Shown here: piece by piece, positions 14,249 to 22,473 of the stretch | Layout: every line of letters starts with the position of its first letter | Numbering within the stretch: the stretch's first letter is position 1 | DNA from: Pirellulaceae bacterium | GTDB taxonomy: Bacteria; Planctomycetota; Planctomycetia; Pirellulales; Pirellulaceae | Direction: 5' to 3' | Assembly: GCA_013002105.1 (NCBI GenBank) | Contig: JABDKS010000572.1 | Location: forward strand, 1 to 25,038 | DNA length: 25,038 nt | Program-made: the position numbers and the translations under genes | The notes under the pieces: model-generated | The model's input: only the letters and a program-made list of their open reading frames with translations | What the model was told of the DNA's origin: nothing | The model's database searches: none

Positions 14249-15760
14249 ATGGAATTGTTTACCATCGCGTCGGTTGTCATCGCGCTCTCGGCATTGTTTG
14301 GTTACATCAATGTCAAATTCTTGAAACTTCCCAATACCATCGGGCTGATGGTGATTGCGATCGTCTTTACGCTGGTGCTGTTGGGAAGCTCGTTCTTCAC
14401 AGACGTTTTCTTGTCCACCGCTCACCTCTTGATCGACGCAATCGACTTCAAGATTGTGCTGCTGGACATGATGCTGGGATTCTTGCTGTTCGCCGGTGCG
14501 ATGCATACGAACTTTGACCAGTTGAAAATTCAACGATGGCCGGTTTTGGTGTTTTCAACCTTGGGTGTCTTGGCGTCCACGTTTCTGGTGGGAACATTTG
14601 TCTATTTTGTTTTTGGAATCATCAATTTAGACGTCCGATTCATCCACTGCCTGCTGTTCGGCGCTTTGATTTCGCCAACCGACCCCATCGCCGTTTTAGG
14701 TATTTTGAAAAAAGCAGGTGTGCCGAAGCAACTGGAAACAAAGATCGTCGGCGAGTCTTTATTTAACGACGGGGTCGGAGTCGTGGTTTTTTTGACGATC
14801 ATGAGCATCGCCAGTGGAGGCGCGGCCGGACATGCCACCGTGCAGGATGAATCGACGTTGGACGTACGATTGGTCGCGGCGGTTCAGAATGATGCTGCGA
14901 ATTTTTCGACCGCCGATGCCGCTGACTCAGAAGGGGGCCAGTCGGCGACAACAGAAGAAGTAGAAGTAACCGACGGACCGAATCATGCTGTCCCGCATTC
15001 GACCGATGGAGTTGCCGAAGTGGATCCTTCGGCGCAGTCGGGGCATTCAGCTGCATCCGGCGATTCGGCAACGACGGTCAGTGCTGTGACGAGGCTTTTT
15101 CTGCAGGAAGTTCTGGGAGGAATACTTCTCGGATTGGCACTGGGTTATCTCGTCTACAAGCTGATGCGTTCTATCGATGACTACGAGATCGAAGTCATGA
15201 TCACGCTGGCCTGCGTAATGGGTGGCTATTCCTTGGCGCACTTGCTGGGGTTGTCTGCGCCCTTGGCGATGGTGGTTGCCGGTCTGATTGTTGGCAACGA
15301 TACAGTTCGCGGAACCGCGATGAGCAAAGAAACGGAGCATTACGTCGACCAGTTCTGGGAACTGATGGACATGCTGATGAACGCCATTTTGTTTGTGCTG
15401 ATCGGTCTAGAACTCTTGATTCTGGAAATCCGCACGGAATACATCATTGCATCACTACTGGCGATCGTAATTGTATTGCTCTCGCGATACCTATCGTTGA
15501 TTTTGCCGGTCAGGTTCTTTTCTGATCGGCTGAAATTTGCACCCCACACCTCGATCATCATGACCTGGGGCGGATTGCGCGGTGGAATTTCGATCGCATT
15601 GGCACTCAGTTTGGCGGACAACATGAACCGCGATCTGTTCGTCACGGTGACCTATGGCGTGGTGGTCTTTTCGATCATCGTGCAAGGTTTGACAGTCGGA
15701 AAGTTGGCCAACCGATTGATCGGCAGCGAGCACATCGAATCCAATGCCGCAACTCACTGA
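14249..15760 (+). CDS. CPA1-family Na+/H+ antiporter (NhaP-like) with hydrophilic insert
   Basis: This is a 503-residue inner-membrane cation/proton exchanger with about a dozen hydrophobic segments. The family signature is clear: SPTDPIAVLGILKKAGVP (Thr144-Asp145-Pro146) and the catalytic GESLFNDGVGVV (Asn173-Asp174), then SAPLAMVVAGLIVGN and TWGGLRGGISIALALSL. It exchanges cytoplasmic Na+ (or K+) for H+ in pH and salt homeostasis. Between the helix ending near residue 193 and the one starting near 281 there is an acidic, Ser/Ala/Thr-rich insert of about 85 residues where homologues have a short loop. There is no long C-terminal regulatory domain. The ATG lacks a ribosome binding site. The gene is convergent with the SRPBCC gene, with 11 bases between the stops. 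Confidence 0.93.
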   Translation: MELFTIASVVIALSALFGYINVKFLKLPNTIGLMVIAIVFTLVLLGSSFFTDVFLSTAHLLIDAIDFKIVLLDMMLGFLLFAGAMHTNFDQLKIQRWPVLVFSTLGVLASTFLVGTFVYFVFGIINLDVRFIHCLLFGALISPTDPIAVLGILKKAGVPKQLETKIVGESLFNDGVGVVVFLTIMSIASGGAAGHATVQDESTLDVRLVAAVQNDAANFSTADAADSEGGQSATTEEVEVTDGPNHAVPHSTDGVAEVDPSAQSGHSAASGDSATTVSAVTRLFLQEVLGGILLGLALGYLVYKLMRSIDDYEIEVMITLACVMGGYSLAHLLGLSAPLAMVVAGLIVGNDTVRGTAMSKETEHYVDQFWELMDMLMNAILFVLIGLELLILEIRTEYIIASLLAIVIVLLSRYLSLILPVRFFSDRLKFAPHTSIIMTWGGLRGGISIALALSLADNMNRDLFVTVTYGVVVFSIIVQGLTVGKLANRLIGSEHIESNAATH

Positions 15761-15771
15761 ATCGATCTCGT

Positions 15772-16218
15772 TTAGGCTTCTGCTTCGAGTTGTTGTTTCA
15801 GCGTCGCGAAATCCGCTTCCAGTGCTCGGCGGCCGCTTGCCTTGAACATCCAACCAAAGAGGCCAAACATCACCTTCATGACGAGCCCTTTCGGGATCAC
15901 TTGGCTGCGCTGCGTGACGCGAGTACGACCTGCTCGATGGACAAATACGTACTCCACATCGATGTCAAATTGCGGCCCACGCATGATCACGCGAGATAGA
16001 TAGGGAGCGTCGAACTGAATCACTTCGCCGTCAAAAATCATCTCGCGGCCGTGGTCGTGTGTGATGACACGAAACGTCGTGCCAACGTCCCCGTTATTGA
16101 CGTTATTGACGATCTGATCGGTGACAACAATTTTGCTCCACAGCGGCACTTGATTATTCGTGTAGTCAAATACCGCGTCGATCGGCCGATCGATTTCGAT
16201 GCTGAGTTCTGTTTTCAT
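15772..16218 (-). CDS. SRPBCC-fold protein (polyketide cyclase/START-like)
   Basis: I take the ATG at 16218, giving 148 residues that begin MKTELSIEIDRPIDAVFDYTNN, the standard first strand and helix of the SRPBCC fold. The upstream in-frame start at 16326 would add an Arg/Pro-rich stretch not seen in the family. Later strands are GDVGTTFRVITHDHGREMIFDGEVIQFDAPY, then FDIDVEYVFVHRAGRTRVTQRSQV, and the long C-terminal helix RRALEADFATLKQQLEAE lines the ligand cavity. Such proteins bind hydrophobic ligands or lipids; the ligand here is unknown. An aromatic/hydrophobic stretch (LVMKVMFGLFGWMF) precedes the last helix and may touch the membrane. It appears monocistronic. Confidence 0.85.
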   Translation of the reverse strand: MKTELSIEIDRPIDAVFDYTNNQVPLWSKIVVTDQIVNNVNNGDVGTTFRVITHDHGREMIFDGEVIQFDAPYLSRVIMRGPQFDIDVEYVFVHRAGRTRVTQRSQVIPKGLVMKVMFGLFGWMFKASGRRALEADFATLKQQLEAEA

Positions 16219-16928
16219 AGCCTGTGATACCTCTAACCGTTCGACGGCAGCCCCTACCAAGTGCGGAGCGAGCCGCGGGGACGCCTTCCGCATTGCCTTT
16301 GGGTGGGCTTTCTCACGCAACGGCATTGTACGGCATTTGTCACGACCATCTGTGCGTTAGCGAGCTACGCCACACGAACGTCGATACACCCAACTTTGGC
16401 TTAGGTCGGTGATTGAGCCATTGCGATACGTTACGGTCGACTAAACAACATTGATTAATGCGTCGACGCGGCCCCATCATTGATGTGTGGCACTATCACT
16501 TTGCCAACAAGCGCGCTGCCTGAACAATTCTTTAGAAAGAAAAAACTTTCTTTTAGGATGTAACCTTCCGTCGCTTGGTCGCAGCGCCGTTTTATCGGCG
16601 TAATCGTTTGCCGAACTGACAAGCTAATGGAAGCTGATCGTGCCACTAAAAATCGAGCATGATTTCTATTGCAGGTCGTTGTTTATGACCGACATTATTG
16701 AGAGCGGAACATGCGTTGACCCACCATGGGCGTGAACTATAGTCCAAGTCCTTCAGGAGTTTGCGGACTACTTGAGCGTCACAATGCGATTGCATGATTC
16801 GTCCCGCCTCCCCACTGCTGGTTTGATGTGAACCGCAGATGTCTTGGTAGAGCCGCCTCGCACGCGCCGGGGAAACATTTGTACGGCGTTACCGACCCAC
16901 CAAGTTGGGTTACCTGTTTGGAATCACC
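16219..16928. other. Intergenic region upstream of SulP gene
   Basis: No gene is supported; short frames here have no recognisable sequence. Weak secondary structures are AGAAAG-A6-CTTTCT (16534-16551) and CGCCG-TTTTAT-CGGCG (16585-16600), the latter followed by TAATCGTTT and possibly a weak terminator. The promoter for the SulP gene should lie toward the right end but cannot be pinned down. Confidence 0.5.
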
Positions 16929-18698
16929 ATGCTGAACTTCTTTCGACAACAAAGCGGATCTGTCAAGAACGACATTCTTTCCGGTTTAACCGTTGCATTA
17001 GCACTTGTCCCCGAGGCGATCGCGTTCGCGTTTGTCGCCGGCGTTTCACCATTGATCGGTCTTTACTCGGCATTTTTTATCGGTCTGATCACGGCTGTGT
17101 TCGGTGGTCGACCAGGCATGATTTCGGGTGCTACTGGTGCGATGGCGGTGGTCGTCGTCGCGCTCGTTGCGATGCACGGAGTCGAGTACCTGTTCCCGAC
17201 GGTGATCCTTTGTGGCCTGCTGCAAATCGGGATTGGTTTGGCCCGACTGGGAAAGCTGATTCGCATGGTTCCACATCCTGTGATGTTGGGATTTGTCAAT
17301 GGCCTCGCGATCGTGATCGGGCTGGCCCAACTGGGTAGTTTCAAAACACTTTCAACACAGGGTGACCTTGTATTTCTCAGCGGTCCCTCGCTGGCGATCA
17401 TGCTGGCGTTAGTACTGTTAACCATGGCCATCATTTGGCTGTTGCCGAAATTGACCAGCGCGGTGCCAGCTTCACTAGTTGCAATTCTGACAGTCACCAT
17501 CTTGTCGGTTGGAATCAACCGTTCGATGACGACCACGGATGGCCAGAACGTCTTGGCCACGGTCGGCGATATGCTGAAGACCAACACGCAAGCCACCGCG
17601 ATCGCAAAGGCCCGCCAGGAGCTTCCTGCGACGTTGTCCAATGACCCGCCCATCACGCTTGCCAGCATTCAAGCATCCAGTATCGCCGATGTCGATCGCG
17701 TTCCGGTTGACAGTCTCAAAGCGGCCAACCGTTCGATCGACGTGTCGGCAATCGCCGATGAGGCCGGCGCCAATTCCGGTATTAGCGGCGGGCTACCGAC
17801 CCTGTACTTTTTGAAGTACGAAATGGTCCCGTTCAACTTCGAAACGCTTCGCATCATCTTTCCGTTCGCGATTGTATTGTGCGGAGTCGGGTTGATCGAA
17901 TCGTTGATGACGTTGACGCTGATCGACGAAATTACCGAGACGCGAGGCAAGGGAAATCGCGAGTGCATCGGGCAAGGCACCGCCAACTTGGTGTGTGGGC
18001 TTTTCGGTGGCATGGGTGGTTGTGCGATGATCGGCCAATCGCTGATCAACGTCAACTCAGGTGGTCGCGGGCGACTCTCGGGAATCACCGCGGCTGTTTG
18101 CCTGCTGATGTTTGTGTTGTTCCTGGCACCACTGATTGAACAAATTCCGATGGCCGCTTTGGTCGGTGTGATGTTCATGGTGGTGATTGGTACGTTTGAA
18201 TGGGCATCGCTGAAAATGTTTCGGCGAATGCCGCAAAGCGATGTGTTTGTAATGATCTTGGTGGCCGGGTACACCGTCTTGATGCATGATTTGGCGTCCG
18301 CGGTGATCCTGGGCGTGATTGTGTCCGCATTGGTGTTTGCGTGGAAACACGCCACACACTTGGGGACGGATATCAAGTACAACGAATTCGGCAGCAAGAT
18401 CTATCAGCTACACGGCCCGTTGTTTTTTGCATCGGTATCGTCATTTAAAGAGATGTTCGACGTGGCCGAAGATCCTGATGACGTTGTGATCGACTTTTAT
18501 TACAGTCGCGTATACGACCAATCGGGCTTGGAAGCGATCAACCAACTGGCCGAAAAATACGAGGCTAGTGGCAAACGATTGCATCTGACCCATCTCAGTA
18601 GTGAATGTCGTACGTTACTGGACCGTGCGGGCGATTTGGTGGAGATCAATCTGTCGGAAGACCCCCAATACCACGTTGCAGCCGACCGCCTGGGTTGA
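16929..18698 (+). CDS. SulP-family anion permease with STAS domain
   Basis: The ATG at 16929 gives 589 residues beginning [20 protein letters not shown]; a TTG at 16905 is in frame but less likely. The membrane part has the SulP signature [27 protein letters not shown] and [17 protein letters not shown], then a second block from about residue 300 with [36 protein letters not shown] and [28 protein letters not shown]-terminal STAS domain starts near residue 490 ([30 protein letters not shown]). The family carries sulfate, bicarbonate or other anions; substrate cannot be decided, but the bicarbonate (BicA-like) option fits a Na+/H+ antiporter nearby. About 75 hydrophilic residues (about 215-287) lie between VGD and GLP, where homologues have a short loop. 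Confidence 0.93.
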   Translation: MLNFFRQQSGSVKNDILSGLTVALALVPEAIAFAFVAGVSPLIGLYSAFFIGLITAVFGGRPGMISGATGAMAVVVVALVAMHGVEYLFPTVILCGLLQIGIGLARLGKLIRMVPHPVMLGFVNGLAIVIGLAQLGSFKTLSTQGDLVFLSGPSLAIMLALVLLTMAIIWLLPKLTSAVPASLVAILTVTILSVGINRSMTTTDGQNVLATVGDMLKTNTQATAIAKARQELPATLSNDPPITLASIQASSIADVDRVPVDSLKAANRSIDVSAIADEAGANSGISGGLPTLYFLKYEMVPFNFETLRIIFPFAIVLCGVGLIESLMTLTLIDEITETRGKGNRECIGQGTANLVCGLFGGMGGCAMIGQSLINVNSGGRGRLSGITAAVCLLMFVLFLAPLIEQIPMAALVGVMFMVVIGTFEWASLKMFRRMPQSDVFVMILVAGYTVLMHDLASAVILGVIVSALVFAWKHATHLGTDIKYNEFGSKIYQLHGPLFFASVSSFKEMFDVAEDPDDVVIDFYYSRVYDQSGLEAINQLAEKYEASGKRLHLTHLSSECRTLLDRAGDLVEINLSEDPQYHVAADRLG

Positions 18699-18801
18699 CG
18701 CAGCGATGAATTCATTGCCCAGCTACTGTGCACCCGAACAGATTCACTAAGATGGAAGTGCTGATCAAAGGATCAATCGCACAAACTCGAGGTGAATCAC
18801 C

Positions 18802-19410
18802 ATGCGCCGTTGTCGCTTTGCGTTATTCACGCCGCTAATTGCCGCCGTCGTCGTCCTCTGGCACGGCTCTGTTCACGCGCACCGTGATGCGCAACTGGCA
18901 CGCGCAGAGGAAATGTTGGAATCGCTGGGCAGCAAAAAGTTCTTGGTGCGCACACGTGCGTCGCATGAATTGGAGAAAATCGTTGCGACCGCGCCGCTGT
19001 GGTTGATTCATCATCTGGCTCACCAAACTGACCAAAGCGACCCGGAAGCGCAACTACGCCTTGTCGAACTCTTGAAACTGTCACGCGTCGGCGAGACCTA
19101 TAAGATCATCGATGCGGTCGGTAATCCCATTGCGGGTGCCTTGATCGAGACGTTCGAATTGCCAGAACGCTCGCAAATCTACACGACCCGTCAGGGAAAA
19201 CTATTGGGGCGGTCGTTGACCAACGCTCGGGGATGGGGGCACGTTCATCATCCCGTTGCCGATCAAGTTTCCAGCAAGTATTCCGTTCGTGTCCATGCCC
19301 CCGGTTACGGGACCGCTGGTTTTATCGCGCCGCGATTTCGACAGCGCCGGCCCGTTCGACTACCGCTGGTCCGCAATGGCACGATCGAATCGCAACGTTC
19401 GATTCGTTGA
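18802..19410 (+). CDS. N-terminal fragment: signal peptide plus first regulatory-like repeat
   Basis: This 202-residue product is what would be made if the TGA acts as a stop. Residues 1-26 are a Sec signal peptide (basic MRRCR, hydrophobic ALFTPLIAAVVVLW, cleavage near VHA). Residues 27-95 are helical, with ARAEEMLESLGSKKFLVRTRASHELEKIV and EAQLRLVELLKLSR, resembling a degenerate HEAT-like repeat pair. Residues 98-190 form an Ig-like repeat, YKIIDAVGNPIAGALIETF to VHAPGYGTAGF, ending PVRLPLVRNGT. The protein would be exported. It lacks the larger C-terminal part encoded in the same frame after the stop. Confidence 0.7.
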   Translation: MRRCRFALFTPLIAAVVVLWHGSVHAHRDAQLARAEEMLESLGSKKFLVRTRASHELEKIVATAPLWLIHHLAHQTDQSDPEAQLRLVELLKLSRVGETYKIIDAVGNPIAGALIETFELPERSQIYTTRQGKLLGRSLTNARGWGHVHHPVADQVSSKYSVRVHAPGYGTAGFIAPRFRQRRPVRLPLVRNGTIESQRSIR

Positions 19411-19452
19411 ACGATCGTCGACCAGTCCAGTCGTCCGATTCGACACGCTAGT

Positions 19453-20988
19453 GTGATCTGTCGCTCGATCCGTGTTCCCACCGGTGGTGCTCGAACGCTA
19501 CGGGGCGATGTATCGGTGCTCTCGGATGATGAAGGTCGGTTTCGCGCGTACGGTACGTTTGATCGCAACGACAATCTGCTGGCACCAAAATTCGCCACGA
19601 TGCAAATCATCGTTCGTGATTCGGACGAATCGTACTTCCCCACAATCGATCACATTGCGATTGGACAAGAACAAACCGTCGCGCTTGCCAAAGGAAGTCA
19701 GTTTCACGAATTTGCCTTCTCCTCACTCGACTCCGATGCGAAACCAACGTTGTACTTCGATGGCGTCGACCCACCGCGTACGCGTGTGCAATTAGATCCT
19801 CAGATCCTGCGTGAAGGCGGAAACCTGGTTTTGGGTAGGTACAGCATCTACGTCGCTGATCAATCGTATCTCCCCATTACCGTCACCGACGCTTCACCGA
19901 GACGATTGATATTTGAACCAAAATTTCCGCCGGCATATACCGGCAATGTAATCGATGGTATCACTGGGGAATCGTTTCGCGACGCCATTGTTTTTTGTTA
20001 TGACAGTACACGGCAATCGCATCTAACACAGATCACCGACGAACAACTGTTGCAATGGTCTGATGTCGACGTCGACGACATCGCTGATCACGAGATCGTT
20101 CGCTCATTGAAACGTGTTTACGGGATTCGCGGCGTCACCAAGTCCGATGTGGATGGTCGATTCAGCCTTGTACCGACCCCCGGTGGCGCTGTTTACGGCA
20201 TCATCGTGTGGAGCGCTGGTCACTTGCCCGTCACACGTCGGCTCCCATCATCGGCAGAGTTGCGTCGCGCCGACATCCAACGTGATCAATTGACTTCCGA
20301 TATTCCCATGTACCCATCGGCGCGAATTCGGTTCGAGCCGGTTTTGGCGAACCAAGATGAACCTGCTCGGGTCACATTTTGGCCAGTGTGGGACATCCGT
20401 TCTGACAAGCAATCCGACGGCAGTGGCCAACAGCCGGATTGGTTCGCGGAATTTCGATCGGCCCAGCAAGATTCTCCGCTTGGCCTGCCGACTTTTCATC
20501 CCTGCTTTGAACTACTGGAGGCCAACCAGTTGCACGAGGTGTTGGTACCGGCCGATGTGACGTTCAAACTGAAGTTGGATTCCGCGTACAACGAGGACTG
20601 GTCGCCCATCTTGCCGTCCGATGCTTTTCATTTAGCACCGGGAGAAATTGCAAACCTGGGCAAGTTGAGAAGCACGCCCACCATCCCTGTTACGGTGCAA
20701 GTACGCGATGTCCGAGGCAACCCGGTTGAAAGCTGTCCGGTGCGATTCCGGTACTTGGATTTGGAAGGATCTTGGGAGGTCGGCAAATTGACGGATGCTC
20801 ACGGTGTGGCCACGATGAAGATTGCCAAAGATATCTCGGGCGAATTTGGCGTCATCGATCTGGAACTATCACGAGACGCATTGCGAGCCGCCAATTTGAA
20901 GCAACGGTTTCGAATCACGCGAGATCACAGTTCGTCGTTTGAGATCGAGTTGACCGATCAACAAATCGCGGCAATCAAACAAAGATGA
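19453..20988 (+). CDS. C-terminal fragment: regulatory-like repeats
   Basis: A GTG at 19453 opens a 511-residue fragment in the same frame as the upstream piece, but the true domain begins earlier (19411) right after the TGA. The fragment has repeated Ig-like signatures: VSVLSDDEGRFRAYG; YTGNVIDGITGESFRDAIVF with TKSDVDGRFSLVPTPGGAVYGIIVWSAGHLPVTR; and VTVQVRDVRGNPVESCPVRF with LTDAHGVATMKIA. Planctomycetes carry many such secreted proteins of unknown role, and no catalytic motif is seen. Without a signal peptide this fragment alone would not be exported, so it is unlikely to be an independent gene. It converges on the DUF1501 gene with three bases between the stops. Confidence 0.6.
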   Translation: MICRSIRVPTGGARTLRGDVSVLSDDEGRFRAYGTFDRNDNLLAPKFATMQIIVRDSDESYFPTIDHIAIGQEQTVALAKGSQFHEFAFSSLDSDAKPTLYFDGVDPPRTRVQLDPQILREGGNLVLGRYSIYVADQSYLPITVTDASPRRLIFEPKFPPAYTGNVIDGITGESFRDAIVFCYDSTRQSHLTQITDEQLLQWSDVDVDDIADHEIVRSLKRVYGIRGVTKSDVDGRFSLVPTPGGAVYGIIVWSAGHLPVTRRLPSSAELRRADIQRDQLTSDIPMYPSARIRFEPVLANQDEPARVTFWPVWDIRSDKQSDGSGQQPDWFAEFRSAQQDSPLGLPTFHPCFELLEANQLHEVLVPADVTFKLKLDSAYNEDWSPILPSDAFHLAPGEIANLGKLRSTPTIPVTVQVRDVRGNPVESCPVRFRYLDLEGSWEVGKLTDAHGVATMKIAKDISGEFGVIDLELSRDALRAANLKQRFRITRDHSSSFEIELTDQQIAAIKQR

Positions 20989-20991
20989 CGG

Positions 20992-22473
20992 TTACGACAA
21001 AATCGATGTGATCAAATTTCCGTGGACGTCGGTCAACCTGCGATCGAAGCCATTGTGATACCAAGTCAATTGGGTGTGATCGAATCCCAACAGGTGCAAC
21101 ACCGTGGCGTAAAAATCCCAAACGGTTGTCGGGTTGACTTCGGCGCGGCGGCCGAATGGATCGGTCGCCCCGTAACTGACCCCGCCCTTGACTCCCGCGC
21201 CCATCATCCAGCAGGTAAAACCGTCTGGATTGTGATCGCGACCTGCCGTGCCGTCCTGATGCGTCGGCATTCTTCCAAACTCGGTCGTCCATAGTATCAA
21301 TGTGTCATCCAACAGCCCACTCTTCTTCAAATCCGTTAACAGTGCCGCCGTTGGCTGATCAAAAATCGGACAGTGACGCTCGTAATCGGCTTTGAGTGTT
21401 TTGTGGGCATCCCAATTTAATAGTCCATCAACACCCGAAGCACGTGAGGCACAGTACAGGTTGACATAACGCACGCCTCGTTCGAGCAACCGTCGTGCGA
21501 GCAAGCAATTTCGCGCGTACGCCGCTTTCAAATGATTGGGATCGTTGGTGCCGTACATCCGATGCGTGGCCGTCGATTCCGTTTCGAGTTGTGACACTTC
21601 GGGGGCCGACAATTGCATTTTTGCAGCTAACTGATAGGCAGCAACGCGCGCTCGCAGATCACTCTCGCCCGGGTGGCTGGCCGCAAACCGACGGTTCATC
21701 CGATCCAGCAACGCGCGCGAATCTCGCTCTTGGATCTCGCTGATACTTTGGGGACGGCGAAGATTGCGAATCGGTTGTTGATCGCTGATTTCGATCGCTT
21801 GATGGCGTGCCGGCAAAAATCCGTTGGACCAATTTGCTTTGCCGTTGGGCGGCTCGCCACGAATGTCGGGTATGGCAACATACGCCGGCAAGTTTTCATT
21901 CTCGCTTCCCAGCGCATAGCTGGTCCATGCACCGGCACTCGGGAATCCTTCGGTGTCATGCCCGGTATTCACAAAAACGCATCCCGGGCCGTGCGTATTG
22001 GTCTTGCTGTGCATCGCGTGGCAAAACGCAATGTCGTCGACGTGTTGCGACATGAACGGCAACATTGTGCTGATCGCCTTGCCCGATTCGCCACTATGCT
22101 CGAACGCCCAGGGGCTTTTCATCAAGTTGCCGTTCTTGCCCTGAAACGACGAAAAACCTTCTTCGCCGGGCAGTGGTTTGCCGTGCCACTTGTCCAACTG
22201 AGGCTTGTGTTCCCAGAGGTCGACGTGTGATGCGGCTCCCGGGCAAAAGATTTGCAAAACCCGTTTCGCTTTGGGAGTGTGATGCGTCGCGCCCATTCCT
22301 GGCTGCCATTTGGCGGACAAGTCCGCGGCCATCAAATGCACCAGCCCCGTCGCCGCGAGCCCGCTGGAGACGTTGCCAAAAAATCCGCGCCGATTGATTG
22401 CTTCGACTTCGGTCGATCGAGACGGTCGTGGTTGCGACGCTTGGAATGTTTTCGGAGTCATCTTATCGAACAT
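20992..22473 (-). CDS. DUF1501 protein with Tat-type signal
   Basis: The 493-residue DUF1501 protein belongs to the alkaline-phosphatase/sulfatase-like superfamily group expanded in planctomycetes. The N-terminus has a Tat-like signal, NRRGFFGNVSSGLAATGL (Arg28-Arg29), predicting export in folded form. Family blocks are KAKRVLQIFCPGAASHVDLWEHKP, FCHAMHSKTNTHGPG, ARRLLERGVRYVNLY and the late DDTLILWTTEFGRMPTHQDGTAGRDHNPDGF, which holds likely metal-binding Asp/His residues. The substrate is unknown. It overlaps the upstream PSCyt/PSD1 gene by 11 bases if translation starts at 22473; starting at 22461 would place it one base after that stop. The two genes form the standard planctomycete pair and are surely one transcript. 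Confidence 0.92.
   Translation of the reverse strand: MFDKMTPKTFQASQPRPSRSTEVEAINRRGFFGNVSSGLAATGLVHLMAADLSAKWQPGMGATHHTPKAKRVLQIFCPGAASHVDLWEHKPQLDKWHGKPLPGEEGFSSFQGKNGNLMKSPWAFEHSGESGKAISTMLPFMSQHVDDIAFCHAMHSKTNTHGPGCVFVNTGHDTEGFPSAGAWTSYALGSENENLPAYVAIPDIRGEPPNGKANWSNGFLPARHQAIEISDQQPIRNLRRPQSISEIQERDSRALLDRMNRRFAASHPGESDLRARVAAYQLAAKMQLSAPEVSQLETESTATHRMYGTNDPNHLKAAYARNCLLARRLLERGVRYVNLYCASRASGVDGLLNWDAHKTLKADYERHCPIFDQPTAALLTDLKKSGLLDDTLILWTTEFGRMPTHQDGTAGRDHNPDGFTCWMMGAGVKGGVSYGATDPFGRRAEVNPTTVWDFYATVLHLLGFDHTQLTWYHNGFDRRLTDVHGNLITSILS

Larger units (their letters stand above)
18802..20988 (+). pseudogene. Secreted carboxypeptidase-regulatory-like protein, interrupted by TGA
   Basis: The frame is continuous from 18802 to 20988 except for one TGA at 19408-19410. 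Read through, it gives 728 positions: a signal peptide, then several Ig-like carboxypeptidase-regulatory-like repeats. The TGA falls exactly before TIVDQSSRPIRHASVICRS, where this fold normally has a Gly (pattern GTVVD..G.PI..A.V), so a GGA-to-TGA change is the simplest explanation. There is no frameshift. It is either a recent nonsense mutation, a sequence error or a read-through codon. Confidence 0.65.

Noticed and set aside
16455..16646. 63-residue minus-strand frame upstream of the SulP gene
   Set aside because: Short, low complexity, no ribosome binding site or recognisable family.
19408..19410. Selenocysteine codon
   Set aside because: No redox motif around the TGA, no evident SECIS-like hairpin directly after it, and the fold expects Gly here.
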